Shown one piece after another: positions 18,742 through 26,918 of a stretch of DNA of 64,000 nt. The stretch is taken from assembly GCF_031846515.1 (NCBI RefSeq), contig NZ_JAVRHO010000004.1:62001-126000 (forward strand), given 5' to 3'. Position 1 is the first letter of the stretch, and each line of letters starts with the position of its first letter. The position numbers and the translations under genes were made by a program. The DNA comes from Autumnicola lenta (GTDB lineage Bacteria > Bacteroidota > Bacteroidia > Flavobacteriales > Flavobacteriaceae). The notes under the pieces were generated by a model that was given only the letters and a program-made list of their open reading frames with translations, ran no database searches and was not told the origin of the DNA.

Positions 18742-19026
18742 ATGAAAAATATACCCGAAAACTGGCAAATGGTGGAGCAATACGAAGGCAACTTCATTTT
18801 TGAAGATGCAGAAAATCAATTTAGCGTTAGCGTAGATAGAATGGGAAACTTTACTCCTCCTTACGAAATAAATTTTCAGCAACTAAGCGGAACATTTACA
18901 AAAATCGGTTTTGAAGATGGCGCATACTCAGCGCATGCAGCTAATAAGGAAGAAGCACTGGAAAAAGCTTACGAGATGATGACCTTCATTAGCGGAAGAA
19001 TAAAAACTAAATCTCTTATTCCCTGA
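18742..19026 (+). CDS. Small protein, paralogue of the 25759 gene
   Basis: A 94-residue soluble protein of unknown function. It aligns by eye with the 84-residue protein at 25759-26013: GNFIF against GDFIF, PPYEINFQQLSGTFTKI against LPQEISFYKLGGKFIKI, and AYEMMT against AYKMMT near the end. The shared core suggests a compact beta-rich domain of about 65 residues. A conserved upstream tract is also shared. No named family is recognised. Confidence 0.7.
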   Translation: MKNIPENWQMVEQYEGNFIFEDAENQFSVSVDRMGNFTPPYEINFQQLSGTFTKIGFEDGAYSAHAANKEEALEKAYEMMTFISGRIKTKSLIP

Positions 19027-19046
19027 TTAAATAAAAAAGGTAAATG

Positions 19047-19271
19047 CTATAACCGCTCATTTATGGACGTATACTGTTCAGGAGTTAAATAAGAATAGTC
19101 AGTCCATTGACTATACATATTCAGTATCTCATGCACTGGAGTAGTTTGAGGATCAAATTTGCAAAGCTCTGCTTCCAAATCATCAATAGCCTCTACAACA
19201 GCATCAAGATCACTTTCATCCTCCCATAGAGCATTAGTTGCTCTTTTTCCAAATACAAGAAACTTTTCCAC
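19047..19271 (-). CDS. Small acidic hypothetical protein
   Basis: A 74-residue frame starting with GTG (19271) and convergent with the 18742 gene. It is acidic and helical (DESDLDAVVEAIDDLEAELCKF) with no signal peptide or membrane segment. An in-frame stop just upstream rules out a longer form. No family is recognised; composition looks protein-like, but there is no second line of evidence. Confidence 0.4.
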   Translation of the reverse strand: MEKFLVFGKRATNALWEDESDLDAVVEAIDDLEAELCKFDPQTTPVHEILNMYSQWTDYSYLTPEQYTSINERL

Positions 19272-19438
19272 AACTTAACATTTTTTATTTTATCTTCTTA
19301 AAGATACTGATAAAATATAAATAAGTAACTAATTTCCAGCAGAATAACTACAAATAATATCTTAAATAAATTTCGCTTCGGTACCTTTATACATTACAAA
19401 TTCCTGCAGTTTGGAAAGAATTTTGCAGGATTCTTTGC

Positions 19439-19864
19439 ATGGCGGATGTACACGATAAAAAAACCCGAAGCTATAACATGAGCCAAATTAAAGGCAAAGA
19501 TACCAAACCCGAAATGCTGGTTAGGAAATTTCTTCATTCGAACGGATTCAGATATAAACTTCACGAAAAAAAACTTCCAGGAAAGCCAGACATTGTCTTG
19601 CCTAAATATAAAACTATAATTATGGTTCACGGATGCTTCTGGCATGGACATGAAGACTGTAAATACTTCAAAATTCCTAAGACCCGAACCGAATGGTGGA
19701 CAGAGAAAATAGAAAAGACAAAGAACAAGGATCAGGAGAATGAAGGAAAATTAAAAGATCTAGGATGGAAAATTATTCAAATTTATGAATGTGACTTAAA
19801 ATCAGAAAAAATAAATAACACGTTAGAAAACTTACTGAAAAAGATAACCGATGGTGTCTGTTAG
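19439..19864 (+). CDS. vsr: Very short patch repair endonuclease (Vsr)
   Basis: The 141-residue protein matches Vsr: SYNMSQIKGKDTKPEMLVR at the start, KPDIVLP with Asp51 in the same position as the E. coli catalytic Asp51, and the zinc/aromatic motif HGCFWHGH followed by Cys. Vsr nicks beside the T of a T:G mismatch produced when 5-methylcytosine deaminates, starting its repair to C:G. It lies 85 bases before a C5-methyltransferase gene and is expected to protect the same recognition sites. Confidence 0.93.
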   Translation: MADVHDKKTRSYNMSQIKGKDTKPEMLVRKFLHSNGFRYKLHEKKLPGKPDIVLPKYKTIIMVHGCFWHGHEDCKYFKIPKTRTEWWTEKIEKTKNKDQENEGKLKDLGWKIIQIYECDLKSEKINNTLENLLKKITDGVC

Positions 19865-19949
19865 AAAGTTTTTGAAATTATCTGAAATGAAAATCATTTA
19901 TTAGAAACGAAACTTTGTATTTTGCCACTGATAAAATTGAGAGGGAAGC

Positions 19950-21206
19950 ATGCAGAAATATTCCGAATTGAGAAGCAAATTAGATATTAAGGTTTCTAAG
20001 CCAGAACAAATGGAATTGGCTTATTTGACCCACTTTTTACATGCAGATAAAAATGGATCTGCTAAATACTATTCAAATCCTGCAAAGGAATATCTCCAAA
20101 ATTTAGGCGAGGAAAATATTCTTAAAGACAAAGATCCAGATCAATTAAGCTTCCCTATAGAATGGGATGTACCTTTTCCCCCTCCTGAGAAACCAAAATT
20201 TAAATTCATAGATCTTTTTGCAGGAATAGGAGGTTTTAGACTTTCCCTTCAGAATTTAGGAGGAAAATGCGTTTTCACCAGTGAATGGAATCATTTTGCT
20301 CAAAAAACATATGAGGCAAATTTCGGAGAAGTTCCTTTTGGTGACATTACAAAAATTGATGAGGCTAATATACCAGATCATGAAGTTCTGGTAGCCGGTT
20401 TCCCGTGTCAACCATTTTCCATTGCCGGAGTTTCTAAAAAAAATGCTCTTGGGAGGAAGCACGGATTTCTAGATGAAACTCAGGGTACACTTTTTTTTGA
20501 TGTCGTCAGGATATTGAAAAAAAAGAAGCCTAAAGCTTTTCTTCTTGAGAACGTAAAAAATTTAGTTTCTCATGACAAGGGGAAGACTTTTATAGTGATT
20601 AGAGAAGCTCTTAAAGAATTAGGATACAACATCCATTACAAGGTACTGGATGGCAAGTACTATGTTCCTCAACACAGGGAGAGAATTATTATAGTTGGTT
20701 TTCGAAGAGATATCTTCGGAGGTAAGGAGGAGTTTCAATTTCCGGAACGAGAAGAAATCCCTTTTGCTCTTGAAGATATCCTTGAAGAAAAAGTAGAAGA
20801 AAAATACACACTTTCTGATAAATTATGGAAGTATTTACAGGACTACGCGGCAAAACACAAGGCAAAAGGTAACGGTTTCGGATTTGGCATGGCCAGTATG
20901 GATGGAATTACAAGAACCTTGAGCGCAAGATATTACAAAGATGGTTCTGAAATTCTTATCCCTCAGGAAAGAAGAAATCCTAGAAGACTTACTCCAAGAG
21001 AATGTGCAAGGCTACAAGGATATCCAGATTCATTCTTAATTCCCGTATCGAATAACCAAGGTTATAGACAGTTCGGAAACTCTGTAGTTGTACCCCTTAT
21101 GCAGGCAGTGGGAGCAAATATTATTAAAGAATTGGAAAAAATAAATGCAGGAAATTCTACAAAAAGCCATTCAGGCTGTACAGGAGTCGCAAATAGCATA
21201 CTCTAA
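19950..21206 (+). CDS. DNA (cytosine-5) methyltransferase, EcoRII/Dcm type
   Basis: The 418-residue protein shows C5-methyltransferase motifs in order: FIDLFAGIGGFRLSL (I, SAM binding, about residue 87), GFPCQPFSIAG (IV, catalytic Cys153), LLENVKNL (VI), QHRERIIIVGF (VIII), LTPRECARLQGYPDSF (IX) and QFGNSVVVPLMQAVG (X). An N-terminal extension of about 85 residues is as in Dcm and M.EcoRII. It protects host DNA from the endonuclease encoded immediately after it. A CCWGG target is inferred from the partner. Its last 62 bases overlap the endonuclease gene in another frame. Confidence 0.92.
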   Translation: MQKYSELRSKLDIKVSKPEQMELAYLTHFLHADKNGSAKYYSNPAKEYLQNLGEENILKDKDPDQLSFPIEWDVPFPPPEKPKFKFIDLFAGIGGFRLSLQNLGGKCVFTSEWNHFAQKTYEANFGEVPFGDITKIDEANIPDHEVLVAGFPCQPFSIAGVSKKNALGRKHGFLDETQGTLFFDVVRILKKKKPKAFLLENVKNLVSHDKGKTFIVIREALKELGYNIHYKVLDGKYYVPQHRERIIIVGFRRDIFGGKEEFQFPEREEIPFALEDILEEKVEEKYTLSDKLWKYLQDYAAKHKAKGNGFGFGMASMDGITRTLSARYYKDGSEILIPQERRNPRRLTPRECARLQGYPDSFLIPVSNNQGYRQFGNSVVVPLMQAVGANIIKELEKINAGNSTKSHSGCTGVANSIL

Positions 21207-22320
21207 ATTTATTACACCAAATGATACTGGGGCCACCGGCGGACATCAATCCGGCTTCCATATAGCAAAGAATGCGTGGTCTCTTCTTTTTGATGAAGAA
21301 GGGCAAAAGGGAAGCAATAAGGAAAAATTCGTCACCATTAATTGGCAAGACAACTTTGAGACTCAAAGCCGGTTTATCTACTATGGTGTAGGAACCAGGA
21401 ATGAATATCGTATCACTAGGTTTCAGAAAGGCTTTCCTTTTCTATCTGAAGATAATGTGGGTGATTTACTTATTCTTTGCAAAAAGGCTAATGATTATTA
21501 CGAAGGATTTGTTTTGCAGACAGATGACGAAATGGAAGAATTTTTTACTGCTGTCAACATCTCAGCTAATAATACGAATCAAATTATTCCTTCACAGTTT
21601 GCAGAAACAGCAGAAAACATACTTCTAGAATGTTTCAACCGTTTTATTGATAATCTGAAAGTAGATTTTCCTCCAACAGTCCAAATGGCTCTGCAAGCCC
21701 GGAGGTGTTACAACACAGCTAACAACCTTACAGCAGCAGGCATTCGCAGGAATCCTGACAAACAAATCCTAGAATGGGTAAACGCTGAGTTCCAGCTATT
21801 CCGAATGGTCGAAAATAGTCGCTATTCGCATTTAATTCAAACACCATTTCAGGATGTAGAGCAGTTGGTAAAAACGGCTAATCAAATTCTTAACAGAAGA
21901 AAGAGCAGAGCGGGAAGATCCTTGGAACATCATCTTGACGAAATTTTCAGAGCATTCGAAGTCACATACGAAACTCAGGTAATAACAGAAGGAAAAAAAA
22001 TCCCTGATTTCATTTTTCCTGGAAAAGAAGCTTACGATAATCCTAAATTTGATGAAAATAAATTGATTTTTCTGGGTGCAAAAACAACATGTAAAGATCG
22101 ATGGCGCCAGATAACGAGCGAGGCAGATAGAATCCGGACAAAACATTTATTCACCCTTCAACAAGGAGTTAGCAAAAATCAATTGCGGGAAATGACGGAT
22201 CAGGGCGTCCGCTTGGTTGTACCCAAACAAAATAAATTCACATTCCCTGAAGAGTTTCGAGAACAGATTTTTTCTCTTGAGAATTTCATAGGATATGTAA
22301 ATCAAGTACAAGGAAAGTAA
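21145..22320 (+). CDS. EcoRII-type type II restriction endonuclease
   Basis: The 391-residue protein matches the two-domain layout of EcoRII, a type IIE enzyme of about 400 residues. The N-terminal effector-binding domain starts with NDTGATGGHQSGFHIAK (EcoRII has a near-identical NDTGATGGHQ). The C-terminal nuclease domain holds IPDFIFPGKEAYDNP and FLGAKTTCKDRWRQI, where the Lys belongs to the catalytic core. It should cut at CCWGG and need a second site for activation; specificity is inferred. The start overlaps the methyltransferase by 62 bases, so translation is probably coupled. No controller (C) protein gene is visible. Confidence 0.92.
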   Translation: MQEILQKAIQAVQESQIAYSKFITPNDTGATGGHQSGFHIAKNAWSLLFDEEGQKGSNKEKFVTINWQDNFETQSRFIYYGVGTRNEYRITRFQKGFPFLSEDNVGDLLILCKKANDYYEGFVLQTDDEMEEFFTAVNISANNTNQIIPSQFAETAENILLECFNRFIDNLKVDFPPTVQMALQARRCYNTANNLTAAGIRRNPDKQILEWVNAEFQLFRMVENSRYSHLIQTPFQDVEQLVKTANQILNRRKSRAGRSLEHHLDEIFRAFEVTYETQVITEGKKIPDFIFPGKEAYDNPKFDENKLIFLGAKTTCKDRWRQITSEADRIRTKHLFTLQQGVSKNQLREMTDQGVRLVVPKQNKFTFPEEFREQIFSLENFIGYVNQVQGK

Positions 22321-22329
22321 CTTTTTAGA

Positions 22330-22361
22330 GAGGCTTCAAAAATGCCAATTTTTGGATCCTC
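22330..22361. terminator. Hairpin between the convergent endonuclease and DUF885 genes
   Basis: GAGGCTTCAAAAAT (22330-22343) pairs with ATTTTTGGATCCTC (22348-22361), 12 of 14 positions. The arms resemble half of the window-wide repeat family (AGGC..CCAAAAAT). It reaches the stop codon of the DUF885 gene and probably ends transcription from both sides. Confidence 0.55.
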
Positions 22362-24169
22362 TATTCCTGACTTCCTTCAGCCTGAGCTTCTTCCACCCAC
22401 CGGTCAATTTTATTTTCCAATAACTGTAGAGGTACGGCTCCGGTTTCCAGTACTTTGCTATGATACTCTCTGATATCAAACTGGTCTCCCAATGCTGTAC
22501 GGGCTTTATCACGCAATTCCTGTATCTTAAGCTGACCGATCTTATAAGAAAGCGCCTGGCCGGGATTGGCCATATACCTTTCAATTTCTGAAATCACACT
22601 GGCTTCAGATTCGGCTTCGTTATCCAGCGAATATTGTATCGCCTCTTCCCTGGTCCAGCCTTTGCTGTGCGGACCCGTGTCTACCACCAGCCTTACCGCA
22701 CGGTGCATTTCTGCGCCAAGCATTCCAAAATATTGATAAGGATCTGTATAAAGTCCCAATTCTTTTCCAAGGGATTCAGAATAAAGCGCCCAACCTTCAC
22801 CATAGCCGCTGTACCAAAGGGTTTTCCGGAAATCCGGCAAATCTTCATTTTCCTGGGTTAAAGAAATCTGGTAGTGATGCCCCGGGATCGCCTCATGCAG
22901 AAACAAAGATTCGTCGCTGTACACATTGTACGCAGCAGCATCGGGAACAGGAACATAAAATATTCCGGGACGGGTGCCGTCCAGAGAGCCTGGATTATAT
23001 TCGGCACTGGCAGAACTCTCACGGAATTCTTCAGTCCTTCGCACTTCAAAAGCTGTTTTTGGCTTTACATTAAAAAGCTTGTTCAGGTTCGGCTGCATTC
23101 GCTGGTGAATGTCTTCAAAATTCGCAATCACTTCTTCCGGAGAACTATATGGCATCAGCTCCTTATTTTCCCGCACATAATTGAAAAATTTCTTCAGGCT
23201 ACCTTCAAAACCTACCTGCTCCTTCACCTCGATCATTTCCTCCGAGATACGCTCCACTTCCTGCAGCCCGAGTTGATGAATTTCTTCCGCAGTCATGTTC
23301 GTGGTAGCATAAAGTTTGATCTGGTGCCTGTAGAATTTCTCACCGCCGGGAATATCAGCAATTCCGCTACTTTCACGACCTTCCGGAAGATAATCCTCTG
23401 TCATAAAATCGTGCATTTTTTTATACGCAGGAATCACTTTTTCTTCAATCATCTGCCTGTATTCTTCCGTCAACTGCGTTTTCTCCTCTTCAGAAAAATT
23501 TTCAGGGAAATTGTTCACCGGTCCAAAGAACAGGTGATTTTCAGCATTACCTTCAGCCATAGAAGCGAACTGCGGAATCACCTTCGTGATCAGGGAAACC
23601 GGCAGGACATATCCTTTGGCCATTCCTTCGCGCATTCTTTCTTCCGCAGAAGTCATCCAGGTAAGATAACCGTCCACACGCTTAAGCCAGTTTCGGTAAT
23701 CTGCTACCGTATTAAACGGCTGCGCTCCCATGCCACTGGCGAGCTGCCCCATAAAAAGGTTAACCGACCACATCTGGTCGATAGGCATATACTTATTCTT
23801 TTCGAACTCCAGCCCTTCAAGATTTATCTCTGTCTCCCACAACAGGATCTCCCTGCTCATTTTTTCACTTTCTGCAAGATTTGCATCGTCAATTGCCTGC
23901 ACTTTATCCCTGTAGGTCGTGTAATAATCACGCAAACTGTCGTGATAATCATCTGAAAGTGAATTCGGAAAACGATCGTTATAGCGCATATCCCCTGAAG
24001 TGGTTGCTGAAATTGGATTCAGCCGCAGTCCGTCTTCGTAATAATTATTCAGGATGGTATCCAGTTTTGCACCGGCCGCCATAGCTATATCTTCCTGATT
24101 AGTATTTTCGTCTTTACACCCTGTAAGCACGAGGCCCAGTAGTAACGCAGTAATTACCTTTTTAAACAT
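22361..24169 (-). CDS. DUF885 family lipoprotein, putative metallopeptidase
   Basis: The protein has about 602 residues, with a lipoprotein signal (LLLGLVLTGC) once the start is placed at the ATG at 24169; the longer frame from 24214 adds 15 residues ahead of the signal. The DUF885 hallmark HEAIPGHHYQ lies at about residue 425, followed by GEGWALYSE some 30 residues later. The HExxxxHH-like motif plus a downstream Glu suggests metal-dependent peptide hydrolysis, but the family's activity is poorly known. It is convergent with the restriction module and has no operon partner. Confidence 0.85.
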   Translation of the reverse strand: MFKKVITALLLGLVLTGCKDENTNQEDIAMAAGAKLDTILNNYYEDGLRLNPISATTSGDMRYNDRFPNSLSDDYHDSLRDYYTTYRDKVQAIDDANLAESEKMSREILLWETEINLEGLEFEKNKYMPIDQMWSVNLFMGQLASGMGAQPFNTVADYRNWLKRVDGYLTWMTSAEERMREGMAKGYVLPVSLITKVIPQFASMAEGNAENHLFFGPVNNFPENFSEEEKTQLTEEYRQMIEEKVIPAYKKMHDFMTEDYLPEGRESSGIADIPGGEKFYRHQIKLYATTNMTAEEIHQLGLQEVERISEEMIEVKEQVGFEGSLKKFFNYVRENKELMPYSSPEEVIANFEDIHQRMQPNLNKLFNVKPKTAFEVRRTEEFRESSASAEYNPGSLDGTRPGIFYVPVPDAAAYNVYSDESLFLHEAIPGHHYQISLTQENEDLPDFRKTLWYSGYGEGWALYSESLGKELGLYTDPYQYFGMLGAEMHRAVRLVVDTGPHSKGWTREEAIQYSLDNEAESEASVISEIERYMANPGQALSYKIGQLKIQELRDKARTALGDQFDIREYHSKVLETGAVPLQLLENKIDRWVEEAQAEGSQE

Positions 24170-24505
24170 TCCTGAAAGTTTAGATGAAGTAACGAAGATA
24201 GGAAAAATGTTCATTGTTCATTATCTATTGTTTATTGCCAACTGCTTATTGCTATTGATTAAATTGGATTTTTCCGGCATGGATAAAAACCAGGAGAAAA
24301 CTGTAATTATAGAGCATCCCGACTGCGCTCGACGTGACATTACATTACAAAATCCTGCGAGGTTTCTGAAACCTCGTAGGTATAATTAAAATTCGTCTAT
24401 TTTATATGGAAAATTCCATTTTCAATCAGACCTACAAGGTCAAAAAAGACCTTGCAGGACAGTAAATAGTCAACTTAAAAAAAATAGGAAAGAACATTCA
24501 AACTT
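24170..24505. other. Gene-free spacer with repeat fragments
   Basis: No gene is seen. It holds a low-complexity stretch (TTCATTGTTCATTATC type, about 24210-24255) and a copy of the motif GCGCTCGACGTGACA (about 24324-24338), also present at about 34032. The paired hairpins at 24354-24458 lie here too. Confidence 0.5.
24354..24458. repeat. Two mirrored hairpins forming an inverted-repeat element
   Basis: Hairpin 1 is CCTGCGAGG..CCTCGTAGG (24354-24380). Hairpin 2 is CCTACAAGG..CCTTGCAGG (24431-24458). Each folds on itself, and hairpin 2 is close to the reverse complement of hairpin 1, so the pair also forms one larger inverted repeat around a 50-base AT-rich centre. This resembles REP/BIME-type bacterial repeats. 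Confidence 0.6.
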
Positions 24506-25042
24506 ATGGATCCACTGAAGCTGCTAAGACAGAAAATAGATGCTAAAAATTTATGGGATGCGGAAGCCGAACTTTCCCGAAATGAATATCTTAAAGTAGG
24601 CGGAAGTACAGACACCAAACTTTATTATGTCTCTGAAGGTAGCCTGCGGATTTTCATAATTGACGAGGAAGAGGAGCATACTATTCGTTTTGCATACGAG
24701 GGCAATTTTGTGGCCGCGCTCGATAGCTTCATTAGTGAACAACCTTCAGATCTTTATATCCAGGCCTTGAAGAAGACGCGGGTAAAAATGATCAAAAAAA
24801 GGAAATATAAAGACTTCATTTTCAGCAATTCCGAAAACCTGAAACTATGGCACGTAATCCTGGAGCAACTGGTTTTTCAGCAAATGGAAAGAGAAAGAGA
24901 CCTGCTTACTTCCTCCCCTTCCGAAAGATATCAAAGGGTCCTGCAAAGAAGTCCGCGGCTCTTTCAGGAAATTCCCGGTCGCTATATCGCTTCCTATTTA
25001 AGAATGACTCCGGAAACATTTTCAAGAATTAAAAAGTCTTGA
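24506..25042 (+). CDS. Crp/Fnr-family regulator (short)
   Basis: A 178-residue protein with a cyclic-nucleotide-binding-like beta domain (about residues 25-110: YYVSEGSLRIFII, IRFAYEGNFVAAL) and a short C-terminal winged helix (SERYQRVLQRSPRLFQEIPGRYIASYLRMTPETFSRIKK). The C-terminus has the usual Bacteroidota pattern of cAMP-independent Crp homologues. It is followed after 57 bases by a DinB-like gene that may be its target or partner. The ligand is unknown. Confidence 0.85.
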   Translation: MDPLKLLRQKIDAKNLWDAEAELSRNEYLKVGGSTDTKLYYVSEGSLRIFIIDEEEEHTIRFAYEGNFVAALDSFISEQPSDLYIQALKKTRVKMIKKRKYKDFIFSNSENLKLWHVILEQLVFQQMERERDLLTSSPSERYQRVLQRSPRLFQEIPGRYIASYLRMTPETFSRIKKS

Positions 25043-25099
25043 TTCAGATCAAGGTTTGCGTTTACAAAAGCTTCGATATTTGTTTTTAAAATATATAAT

Positions 25100-25654
25100 A
25101 TGAAATCATCTTCTGAAGACCTCATTGCTGATTTGAGTGAGCGAACCCGTGATAATCTCCAAAAAGCAGAACAACTAATGATGCTTCCATTGGAAAAATT
25201 AAATCATAAGGAGAACATCGGGTCCTGGAGTGCGTTAGAATGTTTGAAACACCTTAACCTTTACGGAGACTTCTATTTGCCCGAGATAGAAAAGCGGATC
25301 AACCGAAGTTCTCACGCTGCTGAAGATAAGTTCAAATCCGGCCGAATCGGTAATTACTTTGCCCAAATGATGCTGCCCGGAGAAAACATGAAAAAGATAA
25401 AAACCTTTAAAAATAAAAATCCCGCCGGCAGCAAGCTTGACAAGAGAACCATTGAAGAATTTATTGTTCAGCAAAAGAAGCTGTTGGAACTCCTGGACAG
25501 CGCCAGAAATGTTAGCCTTAATAAAACAAAGACTTCCATTAGCATCTCAAGTTTCCTAAAATTGAAATTGGGAGATACTTTTAGAGTAATGATTTATCAC
25601 AACGAACGGCATGTTTTGCAGGCGCAAAAATCACTAAAAGAAACCAGTATATAA
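25100..25654 (+). CDS. DinB-family (DinB/YfiT superfamily) protein
   Basis: A 184-residue four-helix-bundle protein. SWSALECLKHLNLYG (about residues 49-63) and a C-terminal YHNERHVLQAQ match the DinB_2 superfamily, in which spaced His residues bind a divalent metal; both His positions are present. Members catalyse thiol-transferase-like or unknown reactions. It probably shares a transcript with the Crp-like gene. Confidence 0.75.
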   Translation: MKSSSEDLIADLSERTRDNLQKAEQLMMLPLEKLNHKENIGSWSALECLKHLNLYGDFYLPEIEKRINRSSHAAEDKFKSGRIGNYFAQMMLPGENMKKIKTFKNKNPAGSKLDKRTIEEFIVQQKKLLELLDSARNVSLNKTKTSISISSFLKLKLGDTFRVMIYHNERHVLQAQKSLKETSI

Positions 25655-25721
25655 AACCCATAAAAAAACCTCCTTATAAATATAAAACCATCAAAATTTT
25701 ACGACCATCAATTTATTTTTT

Positions 25722-25742
25722 GTAAATTATATCACTTTTAAT
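25722..25742 (+). promoter_or_regulatory. Conserved leader element, second copy
   Basis: GTAAATTATATC, two variable bases, then TTTTAAT: the same tract as at 18710-18729 and placed similarly, 16 bases before the ATG at 25759. Preserved identity in otherwise divergent spacer DNA suggests a common promoter or leader. Confidence 0.5.
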
Positions 25743-25758
25743 TAAAAAATATGCAGTC

Positions 25759-26013
25759 ATGGAAGATGCTTCAAAAAATTCAAATCTGATAAAAAAGTGT
25801 GTGGGCGATTTTATTTTCAGGAAGCACAGTGGCATAAAAGTCAATGAATCCGGAGCACTTGTTCTTCCGCAGGAAATAAGCTTTTATAAACTGGGCGGAA
25901 AATTTATTAAAATAGAAATGATAAATTCCGGATCTTCAAAAAAATCAAAAAAGCAGAAAATCTTCCGATGCGCCTATAAGATGATGACGCGGTTTAACCG
26001 CTCCCTTAATTAA
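25759..26013 (+). CDS. Small protein, paralogue of the 18742 gene
   Basis: An 84-residue, strongly basic protein of unknown function sharing its core with the 18742 protein (GDFIF, LPQEISFYKLGGKFIKI, AYKMMT). It differs by a Lys/Ser-rich insert (SSKKSKKQK) before the last helix. No signal peptide or membrane segment is seen. An out-of-frame ATG lies 8 bases upstream and is not used in this call. Confidence 0.7.
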   Translation: MEDASKNSNLIKKCVGDFIFRKHSGIKVNESGALVLPQEISFYKLGGKFIKIEMINSGSSKKSKKQKIFRCAYKMMTRFNRSLN

Positions 26014-26144
26014 TTCCGCATTCTTCTTCCGCAGCAATTATACTCAAAATAATAAAAGGTCGATAATTGGCATTTTAGAACAGCCACTTATCAACCTTTT
26101 TAAGTATTAGTATTAAAACTTCAGTATTGAATTGCTGCTTAATT

Positions 26145-26660
26145 CTAGTTTGGATTTTCAGCAGAAGAAATGTCAATCAGTTTTATTTTCCACTGGCTGT
26201 CGCCACTCTCCTGCTCCCAAATAATGGTATAGGTTCCTTCCTCCTGCATAGTTTGTACATTAGAAAAAGTCCCGGCCTGGTATTTAATTGTTTCACCAGA
26301 GCCATCAAGAGTCGCTTCCCTGGCAAGGCCTCTCATTGTGGCTGCATTGGTATCGAACCAGGATGTTATACTATCAACAGTAGAAATCCTTTTCCCACCG
26401 GTAAGTAAAACAGCATCATCTGAAATGCTTTCCCTAAACCGCAACGAATCTGCTTCGTTGTTACTCTCATTCTCGTCATCTTCCCAATACTTGTCCCAGT
26501 CCTCCATGAGATTTCCCGGATTGTTTATCTCGTTTTCTACAGTAACCTCATCCTGAATTTCTGGTTCTTCTTCCTGAATTTCCTCATTTCGCTCCGGTCC
26601 GGAGTTACAGGAAGCAAAAACTGCAAATGTTAGTAAGAATAATAATTTTGAAAATTTCAT
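26145..26660 (-). CDS. Lipoprotein with NTF2/SnoaL-like domain
   Basis: A 171-residue protein with a lipoprotein signal (FLLTFAVFASC, Cys at about residue 18). A very acidic linker (about residues 25-65) follows, then a domain of about 100 residues (DSLRFRESISDDAVLLTGG, TYTIIWEQESGDSQWKIKLIDIS) resembling the SnoaL/DUF4440 fold. The pattern is typical of surface- or periplasm-anchored proteins of unknown role. The domain call is tentative. Confidence 0.6.
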   Translation of the reverse strand: MKFSKLLFLLTFAVFASCNSGPERNEEIQEEEPEIQDEVTVENEINNPGNLMEDWDKYWEDDENESNNEADSLRFRESISDDAVLLTGGKRISTVDSITSWFDTNAATMRGLAREATLDGSGETIKYQAGTFSNVQTMQEEGTYTIIWEQESGDSQWKIKLIDISSAENPN

Positions 26661-26918
26661 AATCTATGGTTTTTTAGTTTACCTGTTAAGATAAGACTTC
26701 TGAAGGAAAATAAATTGCACTAAAATGCTCTTTGGAATATTATAACGTTTCAGTTCTTATAGCAACTTGAAGAAATTAGAGGTAAGAATTTAAAAGTGGA
26801 AACGGTTTTCAGAATAACTTCTGCGGAAATCTGCGCGATCTGCGGGAGATTTTTGAGAAAAAATTGTTTGAAATTCGTGTATTCGTGGTGGAATAAATTG
26901 GTCTTAGACTGTTAGACT

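Noticed and set aside
22858..24084. Long antisense frames opposite the DUF885 gene, one of 360 residues
   Set aside because: The minus-strand DUF885 protein has clear family motifs; the antisense frames have no domains and odd composition.
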